A stretch of DNA of 64,000 nt from Blattamonas nauphoetae (taxonomy: Eukaryota; Preaxostyla; Oxymonadida). Under the pieces are notes generated by a model, which was given only the letters and a program-made list of their open reading frames with translations, was not told the origin of the DNA and did no database searches. Location of the stretch: contig JARBJD010000089.1 of NCBI GenBank assembly GCA_033064195.1, forward strand, positions 1 to 64,000, in the 5' to 3' direction. Shown here piece after piece: positions 42,297-52,767 of this stretch (positions are counted from its first letter, which is position 1; each line of letters begins with the position of its first letter). Both the position numbers and the translations under genes were made by a program.

Positions 42297-43475
42297 ATGA
42301 CGGACCCTACTCAGACGGAAATTAACGCAGCAGCATCCACACTGGAAGCTATCCGGCCCTCCATAAATGGGCTTTTCAACTTGCGTCAGGAATTCGTGAA
42401 TGCGCTCCAAGCTATCGGAGCACAAGATCAGACTGCCATTCAACGATATGGTACATTCATCGTCCCGCCAGGAGCAGAACAAGCTCTTGGGGCTTTCTTC
42501 CATATTTCCCGTCTGATGGCGGTCAATATTGACGCAATCGTTAACGCTGATTCACAGGAATGGCTACGACTTGCGCCAAACGAAAGCACGTGGCGAACAG
42601 CACAAGAGCAACAGCAAAATGCTGTTACAAGCACACCCCCAACACGTTCAGTCTCCCCGATGGCGAGTGGGAGCCGTCGGATAACTCCCGCTCAGTTCCA
42701 GAATTTAAAACACTTCCAGCGCATCAAGTGGGCTGAACCACCAGTGATCGAGACGGAGGAACAGAGAAAACAACCGGCGCCAGTCGAGAGTCAAACAAGC
42801 CAAACTGAGTCCGAGGCAACAGATTACGAGGAATTTGCGCTCCAAGGTCTGAATGAGATGATCACAAAACTCCCAACCTTTCAGTGGGATCCAGAAGATG
42901 AAAATGAAGTGAAGGACAGGATGGCGGAGATAGGAGATGTATTCATCATGTACCCGGACGCAGTGAAGGAAAATTTACCCAGACGTCCAAACCCCCTGAA
43001 CAATACTCTACGTACCATCGAGAAAGAGTCATACCATTTAGTGAAACTCGGTGCCGGATCGCTCTTGCAACATACAGAGAATTTAGAGAAAACAAGGATC
43101 ATCGAACTGATGACACGAAAAGCCGCTGAAATCGTAAAGAGAACTTATGACGCTCGCTTGGCGCATGTCATGCGATTGGACGTGACACCTATGCAGGATA
43201 GTGCGAGACAAGCTTCCATGTTAATGCAGCAGGAGTATATTGACCAACTGAAGGCTAAAACTCGAAGGAGGGTCGACGAAAGGAAAGATGAGTGGCAACG
43301 ACGGCAACACTTTTTTCGCGAGGGCCCCGCACAGGGGCGGTACAACCAATCCAGGGGGCAACAGCAATCTCAGAATGCATTCCATCAGCGAAACGAACAA
43401 CGTCCAGACAGTTCAAGAATTTCATCACGGAGACAGCCATCCCCAGGCCAACGGAAGTGGCCGAAGAAACAATAG
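42297..43475 (+). CDS. GAG-like protein of DIRS-like element 1
   Basis: 392 aa from the ATG at 42,297 (MTDPTQTEINA). It is mostly helical. A central acidic region (LPTFQWDPEDENEVKDRM) is also found in the GAG of element 2 (LPEFQWEEGEENELKERM). The C-terminus is Arg/Gln-rich, as expected for nucleic-acid binding; there is no CCHC zinc knuckle. It overlaps the start of the RT frame by about 180 bp, an arrangement common in DIRS elements. Confidence 0.8.
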   Translation: MTDPTQTEINAAASTLEAIRPSINGLFNLRQEFVNALQAIGAQDQTAIQRYGTFIVPPGAEQALGAFFHISRLMAVNIDAIVNADSQEWLRLAPNESTWRTAQEQQQNAVTSTPPTRSVSPMASGSRRITPAQFQNLKHFQRIKWAEPPVIETEEQRKQPAPVESQTSQTESEATDYEEFALQGLNEMITKLPTFQWDPEDENEVKDRMAEIGDVFIMYPDAVKENLPRRPNPLNNTLRTIEKESYHLVKLGAGSLLQHTENLEKTRIIELMTRKAAEIVKRTYDARLAHVMRLDVTPMQDSARQASMLMQQEYIDQLKAKTRRRVDERKDEWQRRQHFFREGPAQGRYNQSRGQQQSQNAFHQRNEQRPDSSRISSRRQPSPGQRKWPKKQ

Positions 43476-45400
43476 ATCAGGAAGGAAAGGAAGCTACACC
43501 CCATCTCATGGGTGGGAGAACAAAATTCTTCGCAGAGGCGTGGAGGGAGTACAATCTGGAAAAATTGATCAAAGAAGGCGTGGAAGTCGAATGGTCCGAG
43601 AGTGGCCCACCGACAAGCGGTGGGTACCCCGTAGAAATTCATCAGGGAGCCAGGGAGACCCAGGCTCTTCAGCACCTGCTCACAGAAGAACTAAGCCAAC
43701 AGGTAATACGCAAGGCAGAGGACGGAGAGGTGAAAGCATACAGCGCAACATTCGTGATCCCCAAGAGGGACGGGGATTGGAGGAGGATCCTCGATTGCAG
43801 GGGGATAAACGATCACGTCGTCAAACATCATTTCAAGATGGAGGGAGCAGCAACGGTGGCAAGAACGATGACCAGGGGAATTTGGTTCTGCACTCTAGAT
43901 CTCACACACGCATATTTACATGTCTCCCTTCACAAGGAGAGTATCCCATACTTCGGCTTCAGGGTCGGCGGGATAGATTACGTTCAAACTACTCTCTGCT
44001 TCGGTTTAACATCGGCGCCGAGGACGTTTACGAAAATAATGCGCCCAATCATCGCGAAGTTCCGCCCACTCTTCCCAATAGTGGCTTACCTCGACGACTT
44101 CATAATCTTCGGCAACTCAAAAGATTCTGCAGCAAGGAATGCAAGAGCAGTAGCAGCAGAACTTCGTCGGTTGGGTTTCACAATCAACGCGGCGAAGTCA
44201 AGGATGGAGCCGACACAAGTGGGACAATATCTAGGCTTCGAGTGGAATTCGATAGAAACGACAGTCGCCGTGGAAGAAGCAAAACGAAGGAAGATTGCAC
44301 AGACAGTCAGGGAGAGAATCCAACAACACAAGAAAGGAGTCAGGACGAGGGCCCACTCGATAGCTTCTCTTGTGGGCAAGCTTCAAGCGCTCGCATTTGC
44401 AGACGACCGCGCGCATTTCAATACTCGCGAGATGGTCGCATGGAAAGAGACATTAGTAAGAAGGGGTGGCTACGGAGAGATGGACCTGATGTCAGAAGTC
44501 GTGTTCGAAGAGCTCGCTTGGTGGGATTCACACCTCATGAAGCAAATGTCAAGATCAATCAGGCCATTCTGTCACACCGTCTCCATGACGACCGACGCCA
44601 GCGAGTGGGGCGTCGGCGTTGTGTGGAAGAGAGGAAAGGTTGTCAGTCACTGGCAAGATCACTTCGTCGACGGGAAAGACTACACAAGCAACCATCGCGA
44701 AGCGCAAGCCGTACTGTTGGGTCTGACGGAAGGGTTAGCGACAAATCAGATAATCCCAGGCGACGATATCCTGGTGATATCAGACAACACTACAGTAGTG
44801 TCAAATATCAATCGCAAGAGCACATGTCTCTCGCTACTAACAATCTTCAGAGCCCTCTTCAACGAGGCACACCGTTTTCAATGCCGCCTCTGGGCCGAGC
44901 ACATTGCCGGCGAAAGCAATTCAGTTGCGGATCGTCTCTCAAGAATGAGAGATTCATCAGACTTCACTCTCAAAACGGAGGTCTTCACCCAACTAATCAA
45001 CAGTTTACAAATCAGACCAACCATAGACGCGTTTGCATCTATAAGCAACAGGAAGGTGACTCGCTACTGGAGTCTGATGAGGGAGGAAGAGTCCCAGGGC
45101 ACAAATGCCCTCTTACAGGATTGGACGGCGGAAGATTGTGTTTACGCCTTCCCACCAATACCACTCATTCAGCGCGTGATCAACAAACTTTATCACGCCC
45201 GTCCGATGACAGTCCTCATCATTCCAGACTGGTCGACAGTCCCGGGACTGGATCAATTACTCCAGATGTCAACAACATCCATCTGTCTGGGCAGGACGGA
45301 TCAAATCACCAAGATAGGACCAGGGATGATCGCTTCGAAGAGCAGCCGACCCCCAGGTCTCCTTCGAGCATTCTTGCTGGGGAGATCTGGGAGGGCCTAG
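43292..45400 (+). CDS. Reverse transcriptase / RNase H of DIRS-like element 1
   Basis: About 700 codons. RT motifs in order: WRRILDCRGIND, CTLDLTHAYLHVSLH, CFGLTSAPRTFTKIM, and the active site VAYLDDFIIFG. The RNase H part shows TTDASEWGVGVVW, NHREAQAVL, VISDNTTVVSNIN and a late NSVADRLSRM. The methyltransferase domain of classical DIRS1/PAT relatives is not obvious. The start is uncertain because the frame overlaps GAG. The next gene, the recombinase, continues in another frame with a short overlap. Confidence 0.9.
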   Translation: MATTATLFSRGPRTGAVQPIQGATAISECIPSAKRTTSRQFKNFITETAIPRPTEVAEETIDQEGKEATPHLMGGRTKFFAEAWREYNLEKLIKEGVEVEWSESGPPTSGGYPVEIHQGARETQALQHLLTEELSQQVIRKAEDGEVKAYSATFVIPKRDGDWRRILDCRGINDHVVKHHFKMEGAATVARTMTRGIWFCTLDLTHAYLHVSLHKESIPYFGFRVGGIDYVQTTLCFGLTSAPRTFTKIMRPIIAKFRPLFPIVAYLDDFIIFGNSKDSAARNARAVAAELRRLGFTINAAKSRMEPTQVGQYLGFEWNSIETTVAVEEAKRRKIAQTVRERIQQHKKGVRTRAHSIASLVGKLQALAFADDRAHFNTREMVAWKETLVRRGGYGEMDLMSEVVFEELAWWDSHLMKQMSRSIRPFCHTVSMTTDASEWGVGVVWKRGKVVSHWQDHFVDGKDYTSNHREAQAVLLGLTEGLATNQIIPGDDILVISDNTTVVSNINRKSTCLSLLTIFRALFNEAHRFQCRLWAEHIAGESNSVADRLSRMRDSSDFTLKTEVFTQLINSLQIRPTIDAFASISNRKVTRYWSLMREEESQGTNALLQDWTAEDCVYAFPPIPLIQRVINKLYHARPMTVLIIPDWSTVPGLDQLLQMSTTSICLGRTDQITKIGPGMIASKSSRPPGLLRAFLLGRSGRA

Positions 45401-46464
45401 CCGAGGAAATTGGAATCAGCAGGGACACAATGATCTGGATTCTTGCTGGAATCAGCGATGCGACGGAACGTCAATACGCGGGAGCGATCAGGAAATGGAT
45501 TATTGATTCTGACAGGGCCGGTCGAGACTGGAGAGACACTAATGAAGTCACCGTTGCGAATTATCTGTCAGAGCAAATTGCATCGACAAAGAATAAGAAG
45601 AAAAGACCACCACATGTAGATCGCAGCGCGCTGTCAACGTTATCACAACTACTTGGAAAGGGGCAGGTTGGAGCGTCCATGATCGTCTCCGCTGCAATGA
45701 AGGGGATGAAGAAGGTCTACCCCCAGCAAGCAAGATATTCGGATACATGGGATGCTGCGAAGATGGAGGTCGAATTGGATAGAATGTGGTTGAACAGGAA
45801 GGACATCTCTGACGAGGAGGTTCAGACTGCTATGACTATCATTCTGGTTCTGCATCATGCTATCAGATTTACAGAGGCAGCGAGGATCAGACGGGAATCG
45901 ATCACCATCTCTGACGAAACAACCGTCTCATTTCTAACCAAGTTGAAAACAGGGGACGAACCGGAAAAGGTAACTCTCAGACAGGATGGTCTCAGTGAAG
46001 GGAATCGACTCTCTAATTGGCTTGGCGAGTTGGACAGGAGGCAGACCACCGCTCCCAATTGCCAGCTTCTCTGCTCATCAGACGGAGAAGAGAGAAGCGG
46101 GGGAGACTTAGCAAGGATGACCGGCGTGATCATGAGGAGAGCTGGTATTGATACAGACCAGTATAAGCCGTATACGCTCAAACATGCAGGAATATCGAAA
46201 CGGATTGACAGAGGATGGGGCGAAGACGACGTAGCAAGGGCAGCGCGGCTCAGCACAACATCCGGAGTCATGAGGAAACACTATGTGAAACAAATCCAAT
46301 CTCCCAACGCACTCAATATTTCTTCATCTCGGAATGAGATGGCCATTAATCGGAGATCACTGAAGAGTGATCACGATAATGGCATTGAAAGAAGAGATGA
46401 AGAAATATTAGTCCCACCACCCACCACAGGAACCAAAAAGAAAGGCAGAAGAAGACAAACTTAA
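45380..46464 (+). CDS. Tyrosine recombinase of DIRS-like element 1
   Basis: The catalytic protein begins around GEIWEGLAEEIGISRD near 45,380 and ends at 46,464 with a KKKGRRRQT tail. The catalytic set of the family is visible: Arg in HAIRFTEAARI, His/Arg region LKHAGISKRI and Tyr in MRKHYVK. The last ~35 residues are encoded by the internal complementary region. The frame stays open upstream through almost the whole RT gene, so its true start is not fixed by the sequence. Confidence 0.85.
46311..46409 (+). repeat. Internal complementary region of DIRS-like element 1
   Basis: 46,311-46,372 is the reverse complement of the left outer end (42,107-42,168). 46,369-46,409 is the reverse complement of the right outer end (46,597-46,637). 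The two halves share the 4-bp GATC (46,369-46,372). This is the splint thought to join the ends of DIRS cDNA into a circle. Confidence 0.93.
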
Positions 46465-46493
46465 TCACTTCATCTCTTCTTTCAACTCCCAAC

Positions 46494-46612
46494 GGAGTAA
46501 CAAGGGGTTGATCGATTCTATCAATTAAACAACAGTTTTTATTCATAATTGCTTCATTATTGCTTGATATTACAACAATTCACGGATATTCTACTCAATA
46601 TTTCTTCATCTC
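46494..46612 (-). repeat. Right inverted terminal repeat of DIRS-like element 1
   Basis: Exact reverse complement of 42,149-42,267 by eye. It is followed by a 25-bp right extension ending CCATTATCGTGATC. Confidence 0.92.
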
Positions 46613-46637
46613 TTCTTTCAATGCCATTATCGTGATC

Positions 46638-46923
46638 AAGGTTAATTCTTTTCTTCCAGACGTTTCATGCACCACTTTTTCACTTCCTATCTTTCTTCCA
46701 TTTCATTTCGTCTTCCGGTCTCCATTCTTTATCGTGATATCTCCTTTGATAGATCTTCGAAAACACCACAACCTATTCCCGCAATATCAACGAGAGTTCC
46801 GTGGGACTCCCACTCATAATTCCCCAATCCATCAATCTGAATCAACGAATACCGCCTCATTTCTCGGCTTCTCCGAACTATTCCAGAGATACCATCCAAA
46901 ATTCTTTACGAAATGTGTTCTCG
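46638..46923. promoter_or_regulatory. Leader/promoter region of the RING-H2 gene beside the retroelement
   Basis: 286 bp separate the right end of DIRS-like element 1 from the RING gene's first ATG. The RING frame stays open upstream to 46,801, so a spliced or longer N-terminus is possible. No named motif. Confidence 0.45.
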
Positions 46924-48024
46924 ATGTCACGCGACTTGGCTGAAAGAAATTATGTTGTACCTCGCAGCCAGGCCCCATCCCCACAAATATTTTCACGAGT
47001 TGACGCACCATCTTTGCAGTCAACATCGTCATCTTCTGATCACAGATCGACGATCAATCCTCAAGCCCCACCCTTTATTCCGAACGCAACATTTCGCCAA
47101 ACACACAGAATCGGTCCAGCAACCGAACCATTCAGACCCTCATCAATTCCATGGGAAAGAAGAGTCTCTCCTGAAATCGGTGAGGACTCAGACTGGAACG
47201 AACGTCCACCCCGGATTTTGCCGGCGTGGGCGAGACTCGGTGTACGTAGAATCAATCCAGAAATCTTGCCTGAAGAGATTGAGGCCACATTCGAAGGAAT
47301 CGTGTCTTCGCTCTTTCGGAAGGAAACAGCGACCGCTGATGCTTCGACGTCGGATCTCACGTGTGTGATCTGTCAATGGGACTATGAAGAACCAGAGCGA
47401 CTGATGCAGCTGGACTGTGGACACATGTTCCACTGGGACTGTTGCGTGGACTGGATCAAGAAATTCCCCACATGCCCCATCTGTCGCATTGATCTTCGAA
47501 AGAAGAACAACTACGAACATCAAAAAGTCGTCCTTCGTCTGAATAGACGATTTCACGAGCTCCTAACCCCACAAATAAGAGCTGTCAGTGATGATGATGA
47601 TGATCTGTTTGAAATTTCCGACTCCGATGACGATGATGAAGATCAATTCGAATCCCTCGATCACTCTGATCATCCAGACGATGAACTGATGAATTTTGTT
47701 GATGACGATGACCAAAATCTGTTCGAAATTCCTGACTCCGATGACGATGATGATCAACCCGAATCCCTCGATCACTCTGATCATCCAGACGATGAACGGA
47801 TGGATTCTGTTGATGACGATGACCAAAATCCGTTCAGTGATGATGACGACGACGAGCGTATTCTGTTCCAAGATGACGGTTCCCCTGAACCCAACAGGCG
47901 CTTGGTGGCCGTTCCTTCCCCATCATCATTCACCGTCGATGATTCTTTTTTTGATACATATGCCCAGAATGAGTCCTGGCCTTGGGAGAAAGGGCCCACG
48001 GATGCTCCCTTCCTCTGTGACTAA
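46924..48024 (+). CDS. RING-H2 E3 ubiquitin ligase-like protein with Asp-rich repeats
   Basis: 366 aa from the ATG at 46,924 (MSRDLAERN). The N-terminal ~135 residues are disordered. A RING-H2 finger at ~residues 145-190 has all eight ligands: CVICQWDYEEPERLMQLDCGH then FHWDCC and CPIC. Trp and Pro positions for E2 contact are present. The C-terminal part contains two near-identical ~39-residue acidic repeats (DDDD..LFEI.DSDDDDD..ESLDHSDHPDDE), then a third partial one. There is no transmembrane segment. It probably ubiquitylates substrates in the cytosol or nucleus; the acidic tail may bind basic partners. Confidence 0.85.
   Translation: MSRDLAERNYVVPRSQAPSPQIFSRVDAPSLQSTSSSSDHRSTINPQAPPFIPNATFRQTHRIGPATEPFRPSSIPWERRVSPEIGEDSDWNERPPRILPAWARLGVRRINPEILPEEIEATFEGIVSSLFRKETATADASTSDLTCVICQWDYEEPERLMQLDCGHMFHWDCCVDWIKKFPTCPICRIDLRKKNNYEHQKVVLRLNRRFHELLTPQIRAVSDDDDDLFEISDSDDDDEDQFESLDHSDHPDDELMNFVDDDDQNLFEIPDSDDDDDQPESLDHSDHPDDERMDSVDDDDQNPFSDDDDDERILFQDDGSPEPNRRLVAVPSPSSFTVDDSFFDTYAQNESWPWEKGPTDAPFLCD
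47590..47850 (+). repeat. In-frame tandem repeat encoding the Asp-rich tail
   Basis: Two ~117-120-bp units (from about 47,590 and 47,708), differing at few positions, followed by a short partial unit. Each contains CCCTCGATCACTCTGATCAT and CCAGACGATGAAC. This is a recent in-frame duplication and a likely site of length polymorphism. Confidence 0.8.
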
Positions 48025-48336
48025 GACACTAACCACTGATGGACGAGACAGTTCATCGATAAGAGTCTTTGACTTCATTTCCAAGTTTTTTTGTCAATCC
48101 GTTTCATTTTCCACAAATGAGCATCTGTCAGACCGGCTTCAGGTTCTGGTTGACTTCAATAAAGGGTTGATCTCCTTTGATAGCTTCATTTCAGAAAAAT
48201 TGAATGGAACAGTTCCATCTGCTCTTTTACGTTCCACCAATAAGAATAATACACTTCAGTGAGGTGGAAAACAAGAGTGACGCGTCGGATGACAAACACC
48301 GCCCGAAGGCAACATAAAAACGAGAAATGGGTCGTC
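48025..48336. other. Spacer between convergent RING-H2 and unrecognised genes
   Basis: About 310 bp. A plus-strand frame continues to 48,262 with somewhat protein-like content (STNEHLSDRLQVLVDFNKG), but I found no splice that joins it to the RING gene. Most likely 3' UTR. Confidence 0.4.
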
Positions 48337-50353
48337 CTAATCGAGTGAGCCATCAAAGCCAGCACGAGGGGATTCGGGTCTCGACCTGAAACAAGAGGGA
48401 AGCAAGCCAAAGAACGACAAATGAGAACAGAAGAGCCACAAACGAATTCTTTCGCTTCTGATTCCGTTGAGCTCGCGGAGCCAAAAGAGGAGCTGATGGC
48501 GACGGATTCTCTTCCACATCAGCCACCCTCTTCTTCTTCACACGCATCCACCCATCAGTCCCAATATCCAATCCCATGTCCATCTCGTCTGGTTCGTCTC
48601 CAGCGAGCATGAATGCTGTTCGTGGCTGTGTCAGGTATCCATCCATTCGTCGATCTTTGTTCCGCGCTGATCGCTCGGTCACAACGCGGATGTTCTCTTC
48701 TTCGTACAAATCTCGTGTCTTCTCTTCTTCGTACAAATCTCGTGTTTTCTCTTCTTCCTCTTCATGTCGTCGGACTTTCGTGCGTTTTGGGTCAGGTTGG
48801 ATGGACGGATTGGATTGGACTGGTGACTTGACACGCGGAGTGCGGAGAATCGAATGGAGCCATGATTTGCCATGAACGTCTTTTGGATGTGGCGGTTCTG
48901 AGGAAGGAGAGAGAAGAGGAGGGATGGATTGTGAAGAATGAAAACAGAAGGTTCCATACCTTGGACGATCTTGAGTCCACCCGTGCCCACCTCCTTCTTC
49001 TCCTTCTCCCTCTCCATCTGCATCCTCCTCGCTGTCTCCTCTCTCCTCCTCATCCGCGTCTGAGCATTGTGTTCTGCGATCCTCTGACTAAACGCCTGCT
49101 TCGGGATGGGACACAGAACACTGAAATGTTCCGTGCTCTCCAATCGATGCTCCATCAAATAACTGTTCGCTCCGAGCGCATACCCCGAGTTGATAAACAC
49201 GATGAAAGACAAGGCGAGGTTAAGCGTCTTCACCTTCAATTCCCGGTCGAGCTCTCTTTTTTCTCTGATCTTTTCGCGCTCGACGTTCGATGTGGGAGCG
49301 GGCAAGGCGGCGTAGATGCGAGTTTCCTGCTCGGCTGTGGGGAAGGCTTCGATGAGGTTGAGAAGGTGGGAGATCGTGGCGTCGACCATCATCAGGACGG
49401 AATACGAACGATTGCATTCTGATGAAGAGAGACGAAGGAGAAGAACATGAAGGATGGGGGAGGGAGAGCAAAGGAGTGAAAGGAATGAGAAGGGAGTTTG
49501 ATGATGTTATCTAAGAAAGATGAAACGAGATCCACACCCAACAAGAACAGTTCCACATCTGTGAACGGTGTCTGCGAGAAGTATGCGAGTTTTGCCAGCG
49601 TGGCAGGCGACAAACGATCAATGTGATCGAATTCCGCCTCGTCCAGCTCTTCTGGCTCCGACGAGTGTGCTGTGGACGAATACGGCTCGGGTGGCTGGTC
49701 GTGTCGTTTGGAGATTGTGCCGTGTCTATCGAAGAAGAGAGAAGGACATTTGAGAAGGAGATGATGAAACGATGAAGAGCACGAAAACACAACAAGAGTG
49801 AATCACAAATGATCGAAGCATCAATCCCAAACTTTCCTGTCGAGAATTGTGGAACCGCCTGTAACGCTGGCCCACTCGCCGCAACCACTCTGTCGTCCTT
49901 CTTCCCGAACCGCTCCTCGTCCATCTCCCTCGCTGTTGGGTTGATTGGGTCAGGATCGAGCGAGAGTCGCTGTGCGGTGATGAAGTGCTCTCTGGCTGTG
50001 ATGCGGTGCTGGATGAGGTTGGCGAGGACGATGCGTGTTGCTGCAAAGGCATTCACTCGGGAGCGCGTGCGGTGGAGAATGGAGATTGTGTCGGGCTGGT
50101 CTTCTTTGACTGGGAGGGAGTGGAGAGGAGGGAAGGAGACGAATGAGAGGAAATGATGGAGAGGAGAGACATTGGATGGAAAGAGGAGCGAAAGTGAGGA
50201 GAGATGTGGGAGAACAGGGGAGAGGAGGGAAAGAGAAGAAATGAACACAATGTCGAGATACACACCGATGTAGTTCGCCAGCGCTTCCTGAATCGAGTCG
50301 AGTGACTCCTGCACCAACACTGCCGTCTTCAGTCGCTCAATCGACAGAACCAT
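48337..50353 (-). CDS. Six-exon gene of unknown function, helical/coiled-coil protein
   Basis: Exons 50353-50266, 50109-49833, 49725-49538, 49418-48960, 48897-48444 and 48385-48337 are separated by GT-AG introns of 156, 107, 119, 62 and 58 nt. They sum exactly to 504 aa. The N-terminal third is helical (MVLSIERLKTAVLVQESLD). A middle hydrophobic helical stretch runs ECNRSYSVLMMVDATISHLL and LNLALSFIVFINSGYALG. A strongly basic coiled-coil segment (TRMRRREETARRMQMEREKE) and a charged tail with a duplicated EEEKTRDLY unit follow. The family is not recognised. Membrane-proximal trafficking or cytoskeletal adaptor roles are conceivable but not shown by the sequence. Confidence 0.75.
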
Positions 50354-50403
50354 CGGCGGCCTCGTGTGGAGTGGCTGCTCACTTGATCACAACCCAAACT
50401 TTA

Positions 50404-52610
50404 TTAAAATGCAAAAAAGACACACAAAGCGAGAAGAGGCATCTTCTCCTCTCCATCTTCGTTGAGTGAGGGCGAATTCCGCCCAAACTCGTCAGTTGCG
50501 TTGGCATCTGGCAGTTCGAGGAGGTCGTCGTCTTGTTTCCGTTCTCGAGACTTGGAATGCTTGTTTTTCTCGTTTGTTCGCTTCCGTTGATGGTGTTCAG
50601 TGGAATTGTCCGTTTTAGGTTGAGATTGATCGTCGTTTCCAGCGATTGAAACTGGTTCTGCCGTGTCGTTCCCAGAAACCTTCATTTCTTCCTCAAAATC
50701 ATGTTCCTTCGTCAGAGGAGCACCGTTCAGTGTGAGAGCCCCTTTTGAGATTCCAAACATCGATTGAGGCGGATCCGACATGAGCCAGCGTCGCTTTCGT
50801 GCAGCGTTGTCCAAGTCCCTTTCTGTGTCCAGTTTGAAGGCAGCAGCGAGCGGCAAAAGTGTTGTCTCAACTCCTTCTGATCCCGGATATCGGAAAGAGA
50901 GGAGGATTGCACCAATCTGGACCAGTTTCTTAGCCTTCTCAATTTCTGTGATTATTTCCGCATTTTTCTGTGCTGAATTATATTCCTGCTGGAGAGATAA
51001 TGAAAGATTGAAGAGGAAGCGCCGTTCTTCGTGTGAGACGAGGTCTGAGCATTCTACGCTTCGCATTTTAATTTGGCTTGATCGATAATCGTCCTCTTTT
51101 TCATAAAACGGAAGACTTCGCTGATCTTTCACCTTCAGCCTGGCGATGAGCTCGGAAGTGTTGATCTTTGTCGGCCGTGTCGAGTATCCCCAGACATTAA
51201 GAAGCTCTGATTTGAAAGGAACGTTGGGTGATGAGATGAACGATTTCAAGTCCTGTGCTGGGATGTATGAGATGGAGAGCAGCTGCGTCATCCTCTCTTT
51301 CCATCCCATAGTTGCTTCAACAATTGCTGGAACAACATCGTCGCTGTTTGGAGCCCAAAAGTAATCCCCTCGTCCACGTGAGGCGATGACTCGCATAACA
51401 TTGTCTTCAGCTTGTCCCAATTGTCCTACACGAATAGCTGTTACCGAAATGGGCTTTGTTGCTGTTGGATCAGCTGAGGAAAGTGTTGGTTCGACACAAC
51501 AGTGTCTTCGCACGACAGCACCGATAAGAGCAGAGTCCCTGATACCTTCTGTGATGGCTCCATCGCTAATAACAATCACCACCTGCCGGTAATTTGATAA
51601 TGGGCGTCCATCTCGGGTGCGGTTGGATACTGTTGAGAAGGCTTGTTCCAAACCTTCGCAGAGGTTGGATGATGGGGAAGTGCGCATTTCGGAGAAAATA
51701 GCTTCGATATTTGGCCGCCCACTACTGTTTGGAGCATGTGAGGACCACGAGTTCGAGACGGAGGCATCGAAACTGCCGCCTTCGAGGTAACTGCCATCTT
51801 CCTCCATCATGTCTTCTTCGCGGAGGACACCAACGGTGTACGGCGGAAGAATGACGCGTGCTATTTTGTCGAAGACCACAATTGAGACATAATCGTCAGA
51901 GTCAAGGACCATAAGAGAATTCCTGATTCCTTCGAGGACCTCGTCGATGATGTGTGACTCTTCCATCGACGATGCAGTACTGACAACAAAGCAGATTGCT
52001 AGCTTTTCTCGCTCGCTCCAATCATCAAGTGTTGGAGCATTGAGAGTGAGATGGAAGTCTGTTTCCGCTCCAAATGGACCTACTTTGATTAATGGGACAG
52101 AATCAAGGCTAAGTCTGACATTTGATTCATATCCGGTGACCAGAGGAAGACAATGTTGGTCCGTAACGAGCATACGCAGTATCTTGGACAGAGCTGAAAA
52201 ATGGAGTTCTTTTGTTGATGTGATGGACACTTTTCCATCAAGAGCAGTGTGCAATTCGATCAAAGCTTGAAGTTCATCTTCCGCACTTGACGTTTTGAAG
52301 AATTGATCAATATAACGAACAATGTTTAGAGAGAAGAGGTGGAGCGAGCGGCCTTCGAGAAGACGAATGAAACAGGAAAATCAAAACCATGATCATTGTC
52401 CTCTTGAATGATAAGGGCAAAAAGTCTTTCAATTGTGTCCGTAAGAATCTGTACTTTGTTTCCTGTTGGTGACGAATTATCGATCTCTTTGTTCACCTCT
52501 TGGAGCTCTTCAAGAGGAAAAGTATCGATGTCATCTAGGAATGAAATACAACGATGACAAAGATTTAAAATTTTCTTCTTGAATATCGCTGGATGGAGTG
52601 GTTTGTCCAT
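50404..52610 (-). CDS. VWA-domain protein with degenerate metal site
   Basis: Two exons (52610-52388, 52352-50404) around a 35-nt intron give an exact 723-aa frame starting MDKPLHPAIFKKK. The N-terminal ~190 residues are helical. A von Willebrand A domain spans ~190-430: ICFVVSTASSMEESHI, a central insertion, RQVVIVISDGAITEG and VTAIRVGQLG. The first MIDAS motif, normally DxSxS, reads STASS; the first Asp is absent, so metal-dependent ligand binding is doubtful. After it come a beta/helical region (~430-600) like that in Vwa-hook proteins, then a charged tail with NLS-like KNKHSKSRERK. It has no signal peptide, so it is probably cytosolic or nuclear. It is divergently arranged with the DOCK gene, with 157 bp between starts. 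Confidence 0.8.
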
Positions 52611-52767
52611 GATCTGACCCTTGATTGATTCCAGATAACTTCAAGAAGCAGAAAATCCCAGACAAAGGAGACAATATCACCTTTCTCTCAGTGCATAAAG
52701 ACGATATTAAACTTGAGGCGTTCTGATACACCATCACTTTGTCGATCTACCCATTGTTGTGAAACCA

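Larger units (their letters stand above)
42107..46637 (+). mobile_element. DIRS-like tyrosine-recombinase retroelement 1 (looks whole)
   Basis: A 4.53-kb element with the three DIRS hallmarks: inverted terminal repeats, an internal complementary region, and GAG, RT/RNase H and tyrosine-recombinase genes in one direction. I read no breaks in the three coding regions, and the two 119-bp terminal repeats are identical as far as I can read. The copy is therefore likely young. Both ends carry GATC, and there is no target-site duplication beyond it, as expected for recombinase-mediated insertion. It sits between a surface-protein gene and a RING-H2 gene. Confidence 0.92.

Noticed and set aside
43288-45380. 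Upstream half of the recombinase frame as an independent protein
   Set aside because: The composition (Arg/Ser/Gly-rich, no domain) is that of a frame-shifted shadow of the RT gene, and only the part after about 45,380 resembles a recombinase.
48025-48262. Extra C-terminal exon of the RING-H2 gene
   Set aside because: The frame is open, but no splice junction joins it and it has no recognisable domain.
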